From: Saccoglossus kowalevskii
Lineage: Eukaryota; Hemichordata; Enteropneusta; Harrimaniidae
Length of the DNA: 20,759 nucleotides
Assembly: GCF_000003605.2 (NCBI RefSeq)
Contig: NW_003140812.1
Location: 1,130,355-1,151,113 of the forward strand
Direction: 5' to 3'
Made by a program: the position numbers and the translations under genes. This document shows, piece by piece, positions 9,595 to 20,759 of this stretch. Every line of letters begins with the position of its first letter. The first letter of the stretch is position 1. The notes below the pieces were generated by a model that saw only the letters and a list, made by a program, of their open reading frames with translations, was not told where the DNA came from and did no database searches.

Positions 9595-12500
9595 GAGACG
9601 TTGGATAACCGCAGCTAATATCGATCTTTGATTTGAGTAATAATATCGTAGGCTTCAGCTCATCTGTACTTGATTGTAAGCTTACATTTGCTGTCTGTAT
9701 TTTGTTAATACATCACAGACTGAAATATCTCTATTGATTTGTAAAGGACTGAATTAAATTCACAAGCAGCTGCGTCTTGTTAAATCGCAAAATAAAGTGC
9801 AGAATATGCTCGAATTGATATTGCTATTATAACATCTCTCGCATCGTCAAACAAGCACATAATAAATTGTTATTATTCACTTTACATATAACACATGGAG
9901 TACTGCAAATTGATTTACGTATATATTTTTATGAATGTCATTACAGTAATTTATATATGTGAAACTTCGTGTACAGTCATCTGTAGAAATTAGTAATCTG
10001 TCATAGAAACTGTTTTACTTCCTAATAATATTTCTAAATCTTCCTTTGAAAAGAACGAAGAAATAGTTTATAAGAGTAAGCAGATATTAAAACATATCAT
10101 TATTCATTTTGTCACTCCAGAATGTAGCTTATGAGTACGATTGCATAGATGTGTTGCATGTGGTGTTTAATTCGGCTCCATTAACACCATTTTGTACTTA
10201 TTCAAATTACTGTTATCATTTCTTGTAACGTGTTGGTGATTTACTTGACCACACACGCAAGTGCGATATACCACATCAGTGAATATGCACGTAGACACAT
10301 TGATGATATATGTTGTATTTTCATAACAAACTGCCCATTCCATCGCCATGCAATCTCGAATATTAAACACCTTGTCGAAATCAGCAAGTAATAAAGGTGT
10401 ATTACATGTTTTACATTAGAATATACAGTTTATTTTTTATATGTATAAGACTGATTTGCCATGGTGACCGAGTGCACCTCATGTACCCTATCCATCGAAA
10501 TTTTCTTGTCACATTAACTATTGTAAAACAGCCATAATGTCATTAAATTTGGTGTTCAACTTCAGATATTTTTGCAATTTCATGCATATTCCCAGCACCT
10601 TAAAAGCTACACTGTAAGCTAAATAGTGGTCACTGGTAGATCAATGCCATCAGAAATTGTGGAAATGCATTAAGATATCGCAGAAAACTGTAATATGTCG
10701 TCTGAATAGTATAGCTCCATAGTTGATCAATTGATGCATATTTAATATGATATTATGATATTATGTCATTAGCATATTTATATATGGATAATTCGAGAAG
10801 TTCATTGAACTGAAATTTTCATTGATTTGGTTACTAGATTCCATGCCTCAATTAAGTGTATTTAAAAAGGCTGCCTGTCAGTGACAGTCGTATTTTCACG
10901 CGGTTGAAATTTGAAACATATATGAAGTAAGTCATTAACGTCGAGTATTACCCATTCACGCGCAGCTGATTCAATATACATGTAATATATCAATTCAATG
11001 AATGTACGGATTACATGTCTATGATGATTTATGAAAATTACGTTATTTTTACTATTGTACTACACGTGTATCTGACATATATCCGTATTTTCAGCGTTCA
11101 ACTCTGTTCTAGATTTTAAATATCTTTCTATTTATTAACACACCACAAAGTTTGTTTTATTCGATCAGTTAAGAGTTATACAATCTCATTCGGTTGAAAC
11201 ATGCATGTTTAAGCCACTACGATTAAAGACTTTCCTTCTGACAAAAAAATTCGGAAATATGTTATGACGAAATGTATTTCATATGCACATCAATGATAAC
11301 ATATAAGATTATTCCAGAAAAACGATAATTAACTAAATATAAAAAAAAGAATATCACAATGTTGAGTCTTCATCGTAGTGTTTGAGGTTTTCTATTCTTG
11401 ACAAATATAAATAATGTATTCTCGGCGTTGCAGCAAAATTGAAACAATTAATATACATGCCATTCACAATACATAATTAAATTAACAAAAAAGACACAGA
11501 ACTAATGGAATTCCAAAGTGCTGCACTACTCAGGAACTTGCAAATGGTCACGCATGCACAAAAACGAATTACTATCGTTCTAATCCACCACATATTAGTT
11601 CCAATACTACTCAACACTATTTAATCAATTAAAGATCCTTTTTGTGTAAATTGTTGACTGGAAGGAACTTGACGTCATGGTGGAATGTGACTTGAATGTT
11701 TGCGTAATCACAGATTCCTGTTTTCCCTACTTGGTTTAATATGAAAAGTACAGTAAACTGCATTATACCGGGATTAATGTAATATGACAATCGATAAAAT
11801 AATGACCGCACACACCAAATTTCCACGCACTCGTCATATCTGGGAATTAGTTTGAGAATATTTTTCAGTGAAATCTTTACTTTTAGTATGAAATCTTGCA
11901 TTTAAAAATACTATATCCCAGATACTCTCTTCACGCGACTGGAATGTTAATGTACATAACTTACTTATGAACTAAATATACGTGTATATAGAACCAATAT
12001 CAGTAAATATATTTGTCTGGTAGTTCCAGCTGTATTTATTTATACTGTATATATCATTTTTAAAAAGCTTTATCAATGCCTAGTAAAAATTGTTGACAGA
12101 TTGTGAAAAGGTCATGGTATCACTGACATACCCATTCATTGTAGGTATTTGTAAAATAAATTAACATATTCTGTCCAACTGGATGCATCCGCCATATATC
12201 AATTTAAGTAGTCATTCATGAAGGAGCCTTCTACACAAATTCGTCGTATTTTGTCACCAGTTTATGATATCTACACAATAGAAACGCTAGAATGTTGAGA
12301 TAAGGCGTTGTCTTAAAAAAAACTCGAATTTGCGGAATGTAAAACGGTAAAACAAAAATCTCTGACGTTTTGTAAAGTCACCATAACCAGCACAAGATCT
12401 AGCATATCGGCTTGGGAAATGCCTACACCATATGTAGGTTAAAGCGGAATACTGCTGCAAAGATGGGGAAAATTCAAACTTATCTCTCTTGTCAAACAGT

Positions 12501-15059
12501 CGAGGAGAAAAAATACCCTAACAGTAAAATTCATGGATGGCATCAAGATATGGGCCGAAGACTTTGATTTTGTGTTTTTTTTCCATTCCAAGTTCAGTTC
12601 GGTTCATTAATATATCTGAACCTCTACTTGACTTAATTTGCCTCCCAGTGTTCTTTTTATTATAAGTTTTTTGAAGTAATGCATAACACAACTCTATCAA
12701 TAACAAAATAGGTTCTTTTTGTTCCTTGATATATATTTATTGTTTATGTTATCATTCAGCCGTAATTTTAATTTTTCATGGGTTATATAGTAGTATAACA
12801 TGTAGAAGGAGCAAATGTTTGAAAGCAGCAATATCGTTGTTTTATTACGTTTATTACCTCTTTAGAAACTACGACAGAAATAGATAGGGAAACATCCGAT
12901 ATCAAATTCGTGACACTTGTCACATAATAATACAATTTAGCTTGTATTTAACACATTTTCAGCTAGGACCGGTGGAAATCATACGAATTAGAGAAATAGC
13001 TCACAAATGATAAAGTATTTTCCAGATTAGTAATTTCAATCACATGACCTTAATACATTATGAACAGGGCAAAACCAACGATATTAAATACTCTCTCGAT
13101 GACATTGCATGGTGTGAGTGAGATTGCTAAAGATGTTACTATATCAAACCACTGATAATTTACAAAAAGCATGCAGTGTTGCAATTTACAGAATATGGAA
13201 AAGTAATAGCATAAACAAGATGCAAAATGTTCCCAAAATTTTACAAATCTAAGAAAGTGCAAGAGCCTGATGTGGTATTATTTGTTTATTTTATATTAAC
13301 AAATGATTATTATGTGTGAAGCATGCGCTTTATTATAATGACTGAACATTGCATTTTAAAACATTCCATTATAGAAGAAATATGTGGCAATGTATCGTAT
13401 GAGTGTGTTATAATTTCACAGTAGGATTGTACACAAATGTGGCTCTCGATGTAGGGGACAACGCATTTTTCAATTTCAATTGATTAATTGAACCGTTCAT
13501 TTCACTAAAACATCCCATAACTCTATGTGATGTAAATATTGGACATTGATTATGCTAAAACTTGCGATTTACAAAATATGATTGACCCCATAAAATTCGT
13601 GCGGGTTGTTTGTATTTGTTTACGAAAGTACGATTATTGTTACGTTATCAATTTAATGACACATATGTCTTCTACATAAGCAAGAGACCTTCATCAAATT
13701 AATTATTAGAAAATACCTAGACAGCATAAACAATTAGAGAAACTGATGTTGAACTGTATTTTAAAACGACTCTCTTATTGTCAGTTGAAAAATAATGTAC
13801 ATTAGTCAATAGTGCAGCTGCTCACTGGACGTTTAATATTGAGAAATGCATTATAAAAACAGATGCGACAGTTTATCGTAATTGATTTCTTGAAAGGGAA
13901 CTTCATTGCTTGCATCGACCGCTTTTCAACAAGATAACCTTTTCATTATCATCAAGTAAAAGATAAACTCACAAGAGGTTTTCGTGACTTTGAAACAGTG
14001 CGAATCGTAACACAATTACCTATTATATACTTATTTAATGTGTGTGTGTGTTACTGTTTTACGATTTACTCTATATTAAATATCTGTTCGTATCTAATGT
14101 ATAAAATCCTTACAAACTAGGAAAGAAAACATAGTGATCTCACTTTTATTGCATTTTCGGAGTTAAATTAATCCACCTATAACTACAGACTATTAGTTAT
14201 TTCCCGTAACATCTGGTTGTTTTGAATAACTACAATGAATCAAAACTTTGTATTCCTTGATTTAGTACCTCTTTTGTAATCTACCGGATCATACTTTCAA
14301 TTTTCGCCTGCGGAAAGAATTGATATAATCGTCTCACGACAATCACTCGTACCGCTGACAGAATTTATGTCAATATCTCAGTGGGCAACAATTTAATGAA
14401 AACAACTATAAAAATTATTTATATATATATAATATAACATATAAAGCATTGCAGTAATATCAAAACAGGTTTGTAATTGATGTGTTGGTTAGAATTAAAT
14501 ATGATGATGACAAGATAGCTGAGCTAGCATTTGTTCTATTTCAGTAATGGTTAGCAGAGATTGTAATATATGTTAATTTTTTTCATTCCGTTCACTGCGA
14601 GATCCCGCGTTATAAGTGAAATCGAACGTTAAAACAGAGCATCAAACACATGTCATAGTGTCGTAGTGATGTCACAACATCACGTGGGATTTGACAAACC
14701 TAAAACTGCTTTTGGGATTTTTTTACGCCTAATAGTGTTCTATACAGATTTGATGGGAATGGTCACAGCGATAAAAACTCAGGAATTGAGCACATGAGCA
14801 TTTTCTTGCAGTTAGAAATGGCAGGCAATTAGGCTGAAAATATACTGTTGCGTTAGTAGCTTCCAACACTTAATTTTCGAACCACTATATTGGCAAATAA
14901 ATTTTATTAAATCCACTTTATTACATACTTCGTTAGATCACACGCCTGATTTGCCTTTATCATAAATACAAATATACGATGTGTCATCGTGATAACTTGT
15001 GTTCTTGGTTGAAAAATTACAAATACATTCCTAAGAATTGACCTTTAAATGATTTAAAT

Positions 15060-15081
15060 CACTTGCGATGCAACGCAAGTG
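15060..15081. repeat. Perfect 8-bp hairpin
   Basis: CACTTGCG (15060-15067) pairs with CGCAAGTG (15074-15081) over ATGCAA. It is GC-richer than its surroundings and lies at the left edge of the TAAT-rich region. Confidence 0.5.
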
Positions 15082-15129
15082 GTCAACACTAACGGCCAGA
15101 ATCGATAATTTGCAAACTGCTCTGTGAAA

Positions 15130-15625
15130 ATCGGCAAGATGTGATTAACGAATGAAAAACACTTAATTTAATCCGCAAATCGTGTCATCAAAATTAGCTA
15201 TGAGATTAATTGATTAATCGTGTATGATAATTGATGGTTTTTGTGCCATCGTGTTGGGATGGCACATTAGATTACAAAATTTTAATTAATTAAAAAAATG
15301 TTAAAATAAATCTTTTCCTGTTAGACATAAATTAACGCAGCTAAAGCGAAATTATTGTTTGCAACACGTCTCATTGTAAAGTGACAAGAACACTTTCAAA
15401 TTGAATCCAACGCTGATTGGGACAAGTTTTTTTTGTGTCTATTTTATTTTATAAAAAAACGATAATCTAATAAAAACTGACGCTAAATCAAATCCCTTGA
15501 TGTTTCCTGAATTGCGTGTTTAAATAACGTAGCGACATTAATCACGAATTGTGTTATGATAAAGTTTATTAATCGTGTGCATGACGTCATCAATCTATTA
15601 AATGTGAAGAATTACGTAATATTTT
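15130..15625. promoter_or_regulatory. Candidate enhancer: cluster of homeodomain and bZIP-type sites
   Basis: TAAT-core motifs are dense here. A palindrome GATTAAT-TG-ATTAATC (15204-15219) contains the TGATTAAT form used by Pbx/Exd-Hox pairs. TTAATTAATTAA lies near 15283 and TTAATCC (K50-type) near 15170. The 11-mer ATTAATCGTGT occurs exactly twice (15213-15223 and 15568-15578), and AAATCGTGT at 15177-15185 is a near copy. A full CRE, TGACGTCA, is at 15582-15589 and the PAR-bZIP palindrome ATTACGTAAT at 15611-15620. TAAT motifs are cheap in AT-rich DNA, so the repeated 11-mer and the two exact bZIP palindromes carry most of the weight. The target gene is unknown and lies outside the window if it exists. 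Confidence 0.35.
15242..15266. repeat. Perfect 9-bp hairpin
   Basis: TGTGCCATC (15242-15250) pairs exactly with GATGGCACA (15258-15266) over the 7-base loop GTGTTGG. It sits inside the TAAT-rich candidate regulatory region. Confidence 0.55.
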
Positions 15626-16284
15626 CATTAATTTTCACAGAGCTGCGAACAATATACTATAGCGATAGATTAAGTACGCCACCTAAAACTGATGCAATGT
15701 ACTTATTGACATGAATACGTTTCACCGTACTTGTACACTGGTGTGAGGTGAGATGCACGCGTAGATTTCTCATCCTTTTTCAGTTTAACTTAAATAATCT
15801 TAGTAGCTTTTCTGTCTTCTCGAATGTTTGGGTAAGGTTATCAAGTTGAGAGGGGTGATAATAACGTGTGGTCGATTGGTATACCTGATTATTGAAATGG
15901 TGACGGGATTGTAATTTTATGGATGTCGGAGTAATAAACTTTGCTTTTTATAAATCACGACATGTTGAAACTGTAGATTAAACTGTGTTAAAATAAAACA
16001 TTTGGCATTGACTGCGGGAACCAATAATCAATGGAATAGCATTTGTGTGATTTAGGGAAACATGTGGCGTAATCTGTGTGTTTCCCAGTTCCGTCTATTA
16101 TATCGCTGGCGACACTCAGACGCGCAATATAAGTTGCCGTAATATTGATTTCGTGTGACACTGTCAAACATTGTTCTTCAAAACTCAAAAGATTGGTCAA
16201 GACGATATTATCAACAATCAGCAGTCGACAATATACATAACCGTTATTACTAAATAATATTTCTATAATGTTTCAGAATCCCAT
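15626..16284. other. Non-coding stretch
   Basis: No gene recognised. A splice-donor-like GAG|GTGAGA lies near 15746 and an acceptor-like pyrimidine run ending in CAG at about 15782. Neither is joined to a credible exon. The open frame at 15988-16200 minus has no domain. Confidence 0.45.
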
Positions 16285-16316
16285 TTGTTCCATAGGCAAG
16301 CAACCCATGTACGCAT

Positions 16317-16642
16317 TTACACCAGACCTTCAAGCCATGAATCAGCATCTACTGTAATGTACACCACAGTCATCGGATGCCGCTGTGGTCTATGTGTGTC
16401 ATACGCTACGCGTTCAACGCGTTCCAAATGCATCTTTTTCACATGAAATTCGAACGAAAGCCAAGGTAGGGCTGTGACGCCTAGGCCACGTTAACAGAAT
16501 AGGGAATAAAATTGCCTACTAACTCATAATAACTATAAAGCTGCATCAAACAAATTTTATACATTTGTCCCGCGAAATCGTCATTTGTCTTCTGCTTGCG
16601 GCGGCGGACACCTGCGTCGGGCATAACGAGCAGCACGATCAT
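16317..16642 (-). other. Possible decayed coding region: two abutting open stretches
   Basis: The minus strand of a GC-richer island holds two open stretches end to end in different frames. The first runs from ATG at 16642 to TAG at 16481 (53 residues, with VMPDAGVRRRKQKTNDDFAG). The second is open from 16490 to TAA at 16317 (57 codons, with ALPWLSFEFHVKKMHLERV, and TVVYITVDADSWLEGLV at its end). One frame change at about 16484-16490 would make a run of about 110 codons. Upstream, the first frame continues as WWNVNAIGVQKSAQVS before two adjacent stops. Composition looks protein-like, but no family was recognised and stretches of this size can arise by chance at this GC content. A high-GC repeat or conserved non-coding element is an equal possibility. 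Confidence 0.3.
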
Positions 16643-16668
16643 TTCGTATCATCACGATACTTGTGCTG
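16631..16668. repeat. Bulged hairpin in the GC-richer island
   Basis: CAGCAC (16631-16636) pairs with GTGCTG (16663-16668), and inside it GTATC (16646-16650) pairs with GATAC (16656-16660) over a 5-base loop, leaving a 9-base bulge on one side. Stability is modest. Confidence 0.4.
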
Positions 16669-16700
16669 ATTTCTGTACGCCTATGGCATTCACGTTCCAC

Positions 16701-17778
16701 CAAACAATGGTTTGTGATATGGATTATTTATTGTTTAACCGTGCATCAAAATCTTGTATTACATAGTTACATAAATATATTTTGCATGTCAGCATCTCCT
16801 TGATTTTTCTTATTTCTGACCATAGCATCTACGAAATTGGTATTAAAATTGCGGAAAAGTCGGCTGCAGTGCCCCGATATATCCCATAATAAATCTGAGG
16901 GATTAGGAGAAAAGTGGTCGCATTTTTATTGGGGGCAACGCATGATATATATATATATATATTGCAACTAATTTCACTAGTTTTTGCATCATTGCCGCAC
17001 ATAGCCGAACAAGTGTCTACGAAGGGCTGCAATGTATTATAAGAATATTGTATAATAAAATTTGTCAAACAATGGATAGTTTTCAGCCGAAAAGTTCAAG
17101 ACAGTCATCTATGAAGAATTGCATCTTCTGATGATATATATAATTGTATATTATCACATACACAAGGGGCCAATGTATGTAATATTCTGTTGAACAGAAA
17201 ATACAGTTTTTATATGCTGGTTAGAAACCTTATCCATATAACGATTCAGCGAAGACGGAACTGATTTCACTGAGTTCTAGTTCCCGAAATAAACAGAGAA
17301 TAATTGTAACACGAAGACAGTTCCTAACTGTTTTTTAATCAAAACGTTATGTATAATATGATGCCAGTGAGTCGTAGCTTTACTGAAATACTGCGTTCAA
17401 TTGCATAAACTGTCGGCGTGACGACTCGTGCAACCATGGAAATGGCGCAGGCTTGGTTCAACAGTTTTGTCGACTGAATCTTAAATTCAAGAATAATTAT
17501 GACACTATCCATAGGATAAAGCACTAAAGGTAACATATCCATAAATAATGGACTTAAAATTATATGTCTCATTCAGGAATACGAAAAAAAAAGCACAGTC
17601 GATGACAGCTTGTAATTTCCTAATGGTCATAAGATTGATGCATTAATGCTATAGTAAACAATTAGAATACAATGATGACTCACTGTAATGAGAAGAGAGA
17701 ATTCAAACTCAAATTAAGTGAAACTCGTCTCCTATTATGACAGACTAAAAAAATCATTTGTATGATTGTGATATTCAA
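16701..17778. other. Non-coding stretch with AT microsatellite
   Basis: No supported gene. The open frame at 17339-17572 minus is hydrophobic and contains VVTPTVYAI, faintly like the last helix of a GPCR. It is preceded directly by a stop and lacks the conserved NPxxY asparagine, so it is not called. Confidence 0.45.
16945..16962. repeat. (AT)9 microsatellite
   Basis: Nine uninterrupted AT dinucleotides; likely polymorphic between individuals. Confidence 0.85.
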
Positions 17779-18053
17779 ATGGCCCCTGTCATACCATACT
17801 GGGAGCATATTCTAACGTTGCTAATCAGTTTTTGTCTAGTGAGTAACAAGGTACATGGAAACAATTCTGCCGCAAACTTGTTAAACAAAGAAAGGAATTT
17901 TCACATTTTTAATAGAAGTGCATTCAAGGGTTCATTATTCCCACACAAATGCTTGGTGTATATAGACGTAATATGGTGACTTGTTACGTCTCAGCTTGTT
18001 CACGTCATCAGGGTAACTGCTGTGCTTTGCATCGCTATAATAGACTTACGTCA
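17779..18053 (+). pseudogene. Possible secreted PAN/apple-like exon or relic with frameshift
   Basis: From ATG 17779 the frame begins MAPVIPYWEHILTLLISFCL and continues to VHG, a good signal peptide of about 27 residues with a hydrophobic core. It goes on with FHIFNRSAFKGSLFPHKCL and meets TGA at 17977-17979. One base out of step, from 17979, the sequence reads TCYVSACSRHQGNCCALHRY followed by NRLTS and a stop at 18054. Joined, the order hydrophobic leader, F-x-x-x-x-x-x-AFKG, cysteine, then C-x4-C-x6-CC-x4-YN resembles the start of PAN/apple-type domains found in secreted invertebrate proteins. That link rests on pattern only. The frame break suggests a dead copy, unless the end is an intron boundary or sequencing error. 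The earlier in-frame TTG at 17758 is not a plausible eukaryotic start. It may be a chance open frame. Confidence 0.35.
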
Positions 18054-18056
18054 TAA

Positions 18057-20759
18057 AAAAGATCGGACACCGCATTTAACGAGTATATATTATAAAGTAT
18101 AATTTCACCTGAACAAATGAATTTGCAACATACATTAACATATTAACATGCACTAGATATGCCAATTAATACAGTGTTATTTCTCAAGTCTGCACTTAAC
18201 ACAAAACTAACTCTAGTAAGAACACATTAGTGCGCTCGTTATATTTGTTTAACTCAGGAACTTTGTTCTAAATTATACACAGACTGTATTTACTCCGAAG
18301 AGTATGACGTAATGTGGGTTGACATATTTTTGTATTGTTTCTGTTATTACATCGAGAAAAACAGTAAATGTAATATGTAAATGGACAAATGGCAATCATT
18401 TTAGTGCTAAAAAGTCACAAAATTAGGCATTACTGCTCTTCCGTAACCGAATCTCAATTATGTATGGACATATTTAATTCACATTGATGTTTATTATTTT
18501 GTGCTAATAATTCATCAACATCAAGTATTTTTTACCATTCAAGGACTAGATTTCAGTAGTCCAGGGGCATATTCCCGTAAGCTTGGTATGATGCAAGTAA
18601 TTGTTTTTACAGATTTGAATCAACATGGCTGATTAGTAGCTTGAGTGATTATGTTTAAATTTTTACACATATATGATGCAACACATCTGCACATGCATCT
18701 GATTCGAATTAGCTAGCAATACATTATGAATATAACGGGCTGAATGAAAAAACGTTACAATTTTTTCTTAAATTCATCAGTGTTTTTTTTTATGTGATAA
18801 CATCTGTATATATGAATAAAAATAGTGTTGTTTTCTTTCTCAACAGCTGAATATTACGGTCAGTCATTATATGGAGGTCTAAATTTTAAGCGGATTTTGG
18901 ATTTAGGACTTTACATTACATGAGCCTAATGTATAATGACATCCATTTGTTCATAGATGTACGCTTTCTCGGGGCCGGTGAATTACATTAGACCATCCTG
19001 ACATAAGTACCGGTTTATATATGCCATGTACATTATAGTAACTGGCTATGAATTAGTGCAGATCTTCGCCACGCATGTCACAGCTGTGCGCATAATCAAA
19101 AAGCACTATAACACGCTGTGCTTTAAATATCAAACTTCCAATCAATTCTCCCACTACGTACTACAAAGGGCAACACGAGAATCACCTCCAGAGTAGACAG
19201 TTGTTGGTAGTTTTTTCTATGTTTCCATTCGGCATGTGAGAAGACTGCCTGCGAGCGATCTACATAACGACAGGGTCACATGCCACAACATATACCACAC
19301 AAATAACAAACAGGCAATGATAGATAAATCGCATGGGTATGGGTTCACATGGGTCATCGTAGTTCCTCAGGTTATTTTTGATCACTGGAAAATATTTTGA
19401 ATGCCACCTCGTTAAAAAACAGTCATTTGCCAAGTTTATGTATCTATGAATTTTGGACGTATGGGCAATACGTGGTTTCATATATGTGTAAGTAATGACA
19501 TGATCATGTAAATTATAGATGTTTTAATAATCAACGTTTGCATCTATATGAATCATTCGTAGGTGAACGGAATGTATAGTTAACTGTATTTTCAGCAAAT
19601 TAATCTAGATTTGGTCGATTTTACTAACGTTCCCTAAATGTTTCCTGTTAAGCTTAGGGAATATGGTCTGATGCCATTTAAGCACATAACTCTTCTCTGC
19701 TTACATACAATTTTACTTATAGTAATGGCCGAATCGGTATATTATATCAGTTGATTCATTGTCGGATTTGCAACTAATAACATAATCGAGATGACATTAT
19801 GTAGTATTACGAATCTGTATAGAACATTGAATGCAATTACTAATTGTATAATATTTCAACCTCCCATCAATCTAATATTACTTATACAATTGCGAAATAA
19901 AATAAATCACGGCAACAATCGATATCGTAGCCCACTGTTTAATGGGATTTTCGAAGGAGAATACGTTGCAATTATTTTGATACTGACATCCACAGTGACC
20001 ATTCATGATATCAATTTATGACAATACAAATGTCCCGTATTTTACAAGAGCATCTCACTGTAAACCACGGGGGGGGGGGGGGTATCTTTTTTTAATCATA
20101 TAGGAAGAACATGAACATCAGATCAAGCTGATATATTCACTATTTCGCTGATGTGTATCGATCATAAATAATGACATGTGTCGGCATAACCTTCTCTCAT
20201 GCGCTCTAACCGCGTAATCGCACTCCAGTATTCCCATTACATTATGGGTATATGTCACATATATTCATACATATACATACACGGGGGAATAACAGTACAA
20301 TATTGCTGCATTGCACCTGAATTATTCAGTAACCATCTTGTTTTTTGAAGACCGGAGCTTCTAATCTAAGATAAACATATTATTATTAGCTATAGTGTTC
20401 TAGCTTTGTAGTCATATAGTTTGTTAAATGAATAATGAAACTAAAAATGTCGTGGAGAATGAGTGTAATAATAGAAATATTACGACTGGGTGAATGCGGA
20501 AAAAATGAAAAACCTTGTACGCAAATTTATAATAACTGGGAACATGTGTCGATTTAAACGTGTATATAAATCACCATGAATATAAGATATAATATAAGAT
20601 GAAATCATACAAGCTGGAGATTGACAATATAAATTCCATCGTCAAAGTCATGTAAATAGGAGTACTTAATTTCCTTTCTAAATATAAATATCGAGTGGCT
20701 ATGCATCCAATCGCCTCCAATGCTAAAGTGAAAATTCGAAAACCAGACTAAATTGTTCT
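18057..20759. other. AT-rich non-coding stretch
   Basis: No supported gene. The open frames at 19260-19481 minus and 19791-20021 plus lack domain signatures. A 6-bp hairpin GGACTA/TAGTCC lies near 18543-18562, slightly GC-richer sequence at about 18965-19260, and a doubled ATATAAGAT near 20580. The G14 run is listed separately. Confidence 0.5.
20069..20082 (+). repeat. G14 homopolymer
   Basis: Fourteen consecutive G in AT-rich DNA, followed shortly by T7. Such runs can form G-quadruplexes and are prone to length error in sequencing. Confidence 0.9.

Larger units (their letters stand above)
8663..15129. other. Long AT-rich non-coding stretch
   Basis: About 6.5 kb with no supported gene. The open frames at 9074-9295, 10167-10370, 11629-11901, 12518-12706 and 13050-13262 (all minus) lack domain signatures and fit chance. 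Small items seen are a hairpin GTATGTGT/ACACATAC at 9572-9594, a doubled ATGATATT near 10747, a CRE-like TGACGTCA at 11670-11677, a (TA)5 tract near 14420, an inverted repeat GTGATGT/ACATCAC at 14666-14683 overlapping a CACGTG E-box, and an 8-bp hairpin CACTTGCG/CGCAAGTG at 15060-15081. Confidence 0.5.

Noticed and set aside
13050-13262. Hydrophobic 70-residue minus-strand open frame
   Set aside because: Its composition follows the AT bias of the DNA and no motif is present.
15740-15790. Splice-donor-like GAG|GTGAGA and acceptor-like pyrimidine tract ending in CAG
   Set aside because: No open frame of exon quality adjoins either site.
16440-16497. Possible second SINE head on the minus strand (TGGCCTAGGCG followed by GTTCGAATT)
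   Set aside because: Box spacing is about 33 rather than 44 bases and the arms do not pair; kept only as an alternative reading of the GC-richer island.
17110-17160. CTGATGA string, checked as a hammerhead ribozyme core
   Set aside because: The required GAAA and stem partners are missing; no hammerhead was found on either strand.
17339-17572. Hydrophobic minus-strand open frame with VVTPTVYAI, faintly like GPCR helix 7
   Set aside because: A stop directly precedes the start, the key NPxxY asparagine is absent, and no other helix or motif is found nearby; AT-rich DNA readily gives hydrophobic frames.
1-20759. CRISPR arrays, bacterial operons, rRNA genes
   Set aside because: No regularly spaced repeats, no long reading frames with ribosome-binding sites, and no rRNA-like sequence were seen; the window is eukaryotic in character.

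Overview
This window looks like non-coding nuclear DNA from a metazoan, probably an invertebrate. It is strongly AT-rich, with roughly one third G+C by eye. No reading frame in 20.7 kb is longer than about 95 codons. What can be recognised is typical of animal genomes: a tRNA-derived SINE, a decayed Crypton-type tyrosine recombinase, a foldback element, a diverged repeat pair and microsatellites. A possible secreted PAN-like exon would fit a marine invertebrate (mollusc or cnidarian), but nothing here fixes the phylum. There are no bacterial operons, ribosome-binding sites or rRNA genes, and no functional tRNA was seen.

Layout. Positions 1-936 are one copy of a long repeat whose second copy lies at about 5259-6560 in the same orientation. 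The copies match at about 85-90% in their best block and differ by an internal block of about 340 bp. Between them, a tRNA-Asp-like SINE sits at about 4037-4250. At 7640-7955 is the broken C-terminal catalytic part of a Crypton-type (DUF3504-like) recombinase, with a stop, a frameshift and a lost catalytic histidine. It is followed by a perfect AGGTCA direct repeat (8259-8273) and, after a C10 tract, by a foldback hairpin at 8553-8662. From about 8.7 to 15 kb only AT-rich sequence with small hairpins was found. Positions 15130-15625 are dense in homeodomain-type TAAT motifs plus a CRE and a PAR-bZIP-type palindrome, and may be an enhancer. Positions 16285-16700 form a GC-richer island with two abutting open stretches on the minus strand. 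Positions 17779-18053 encode a signal-peptide-like start and a cysteine-bearing stretch split by a frameshift, possibly a PAN/apple-like secreted protein exon or relic. The rest is AT-rich with microsatellites, including a G14 run near 20.07 kb.

No set of genes working together can be supported. The window is best read as intergenic or intronic sequence built from old repeats, with a few islands of unusual composition that deserve homology searches.
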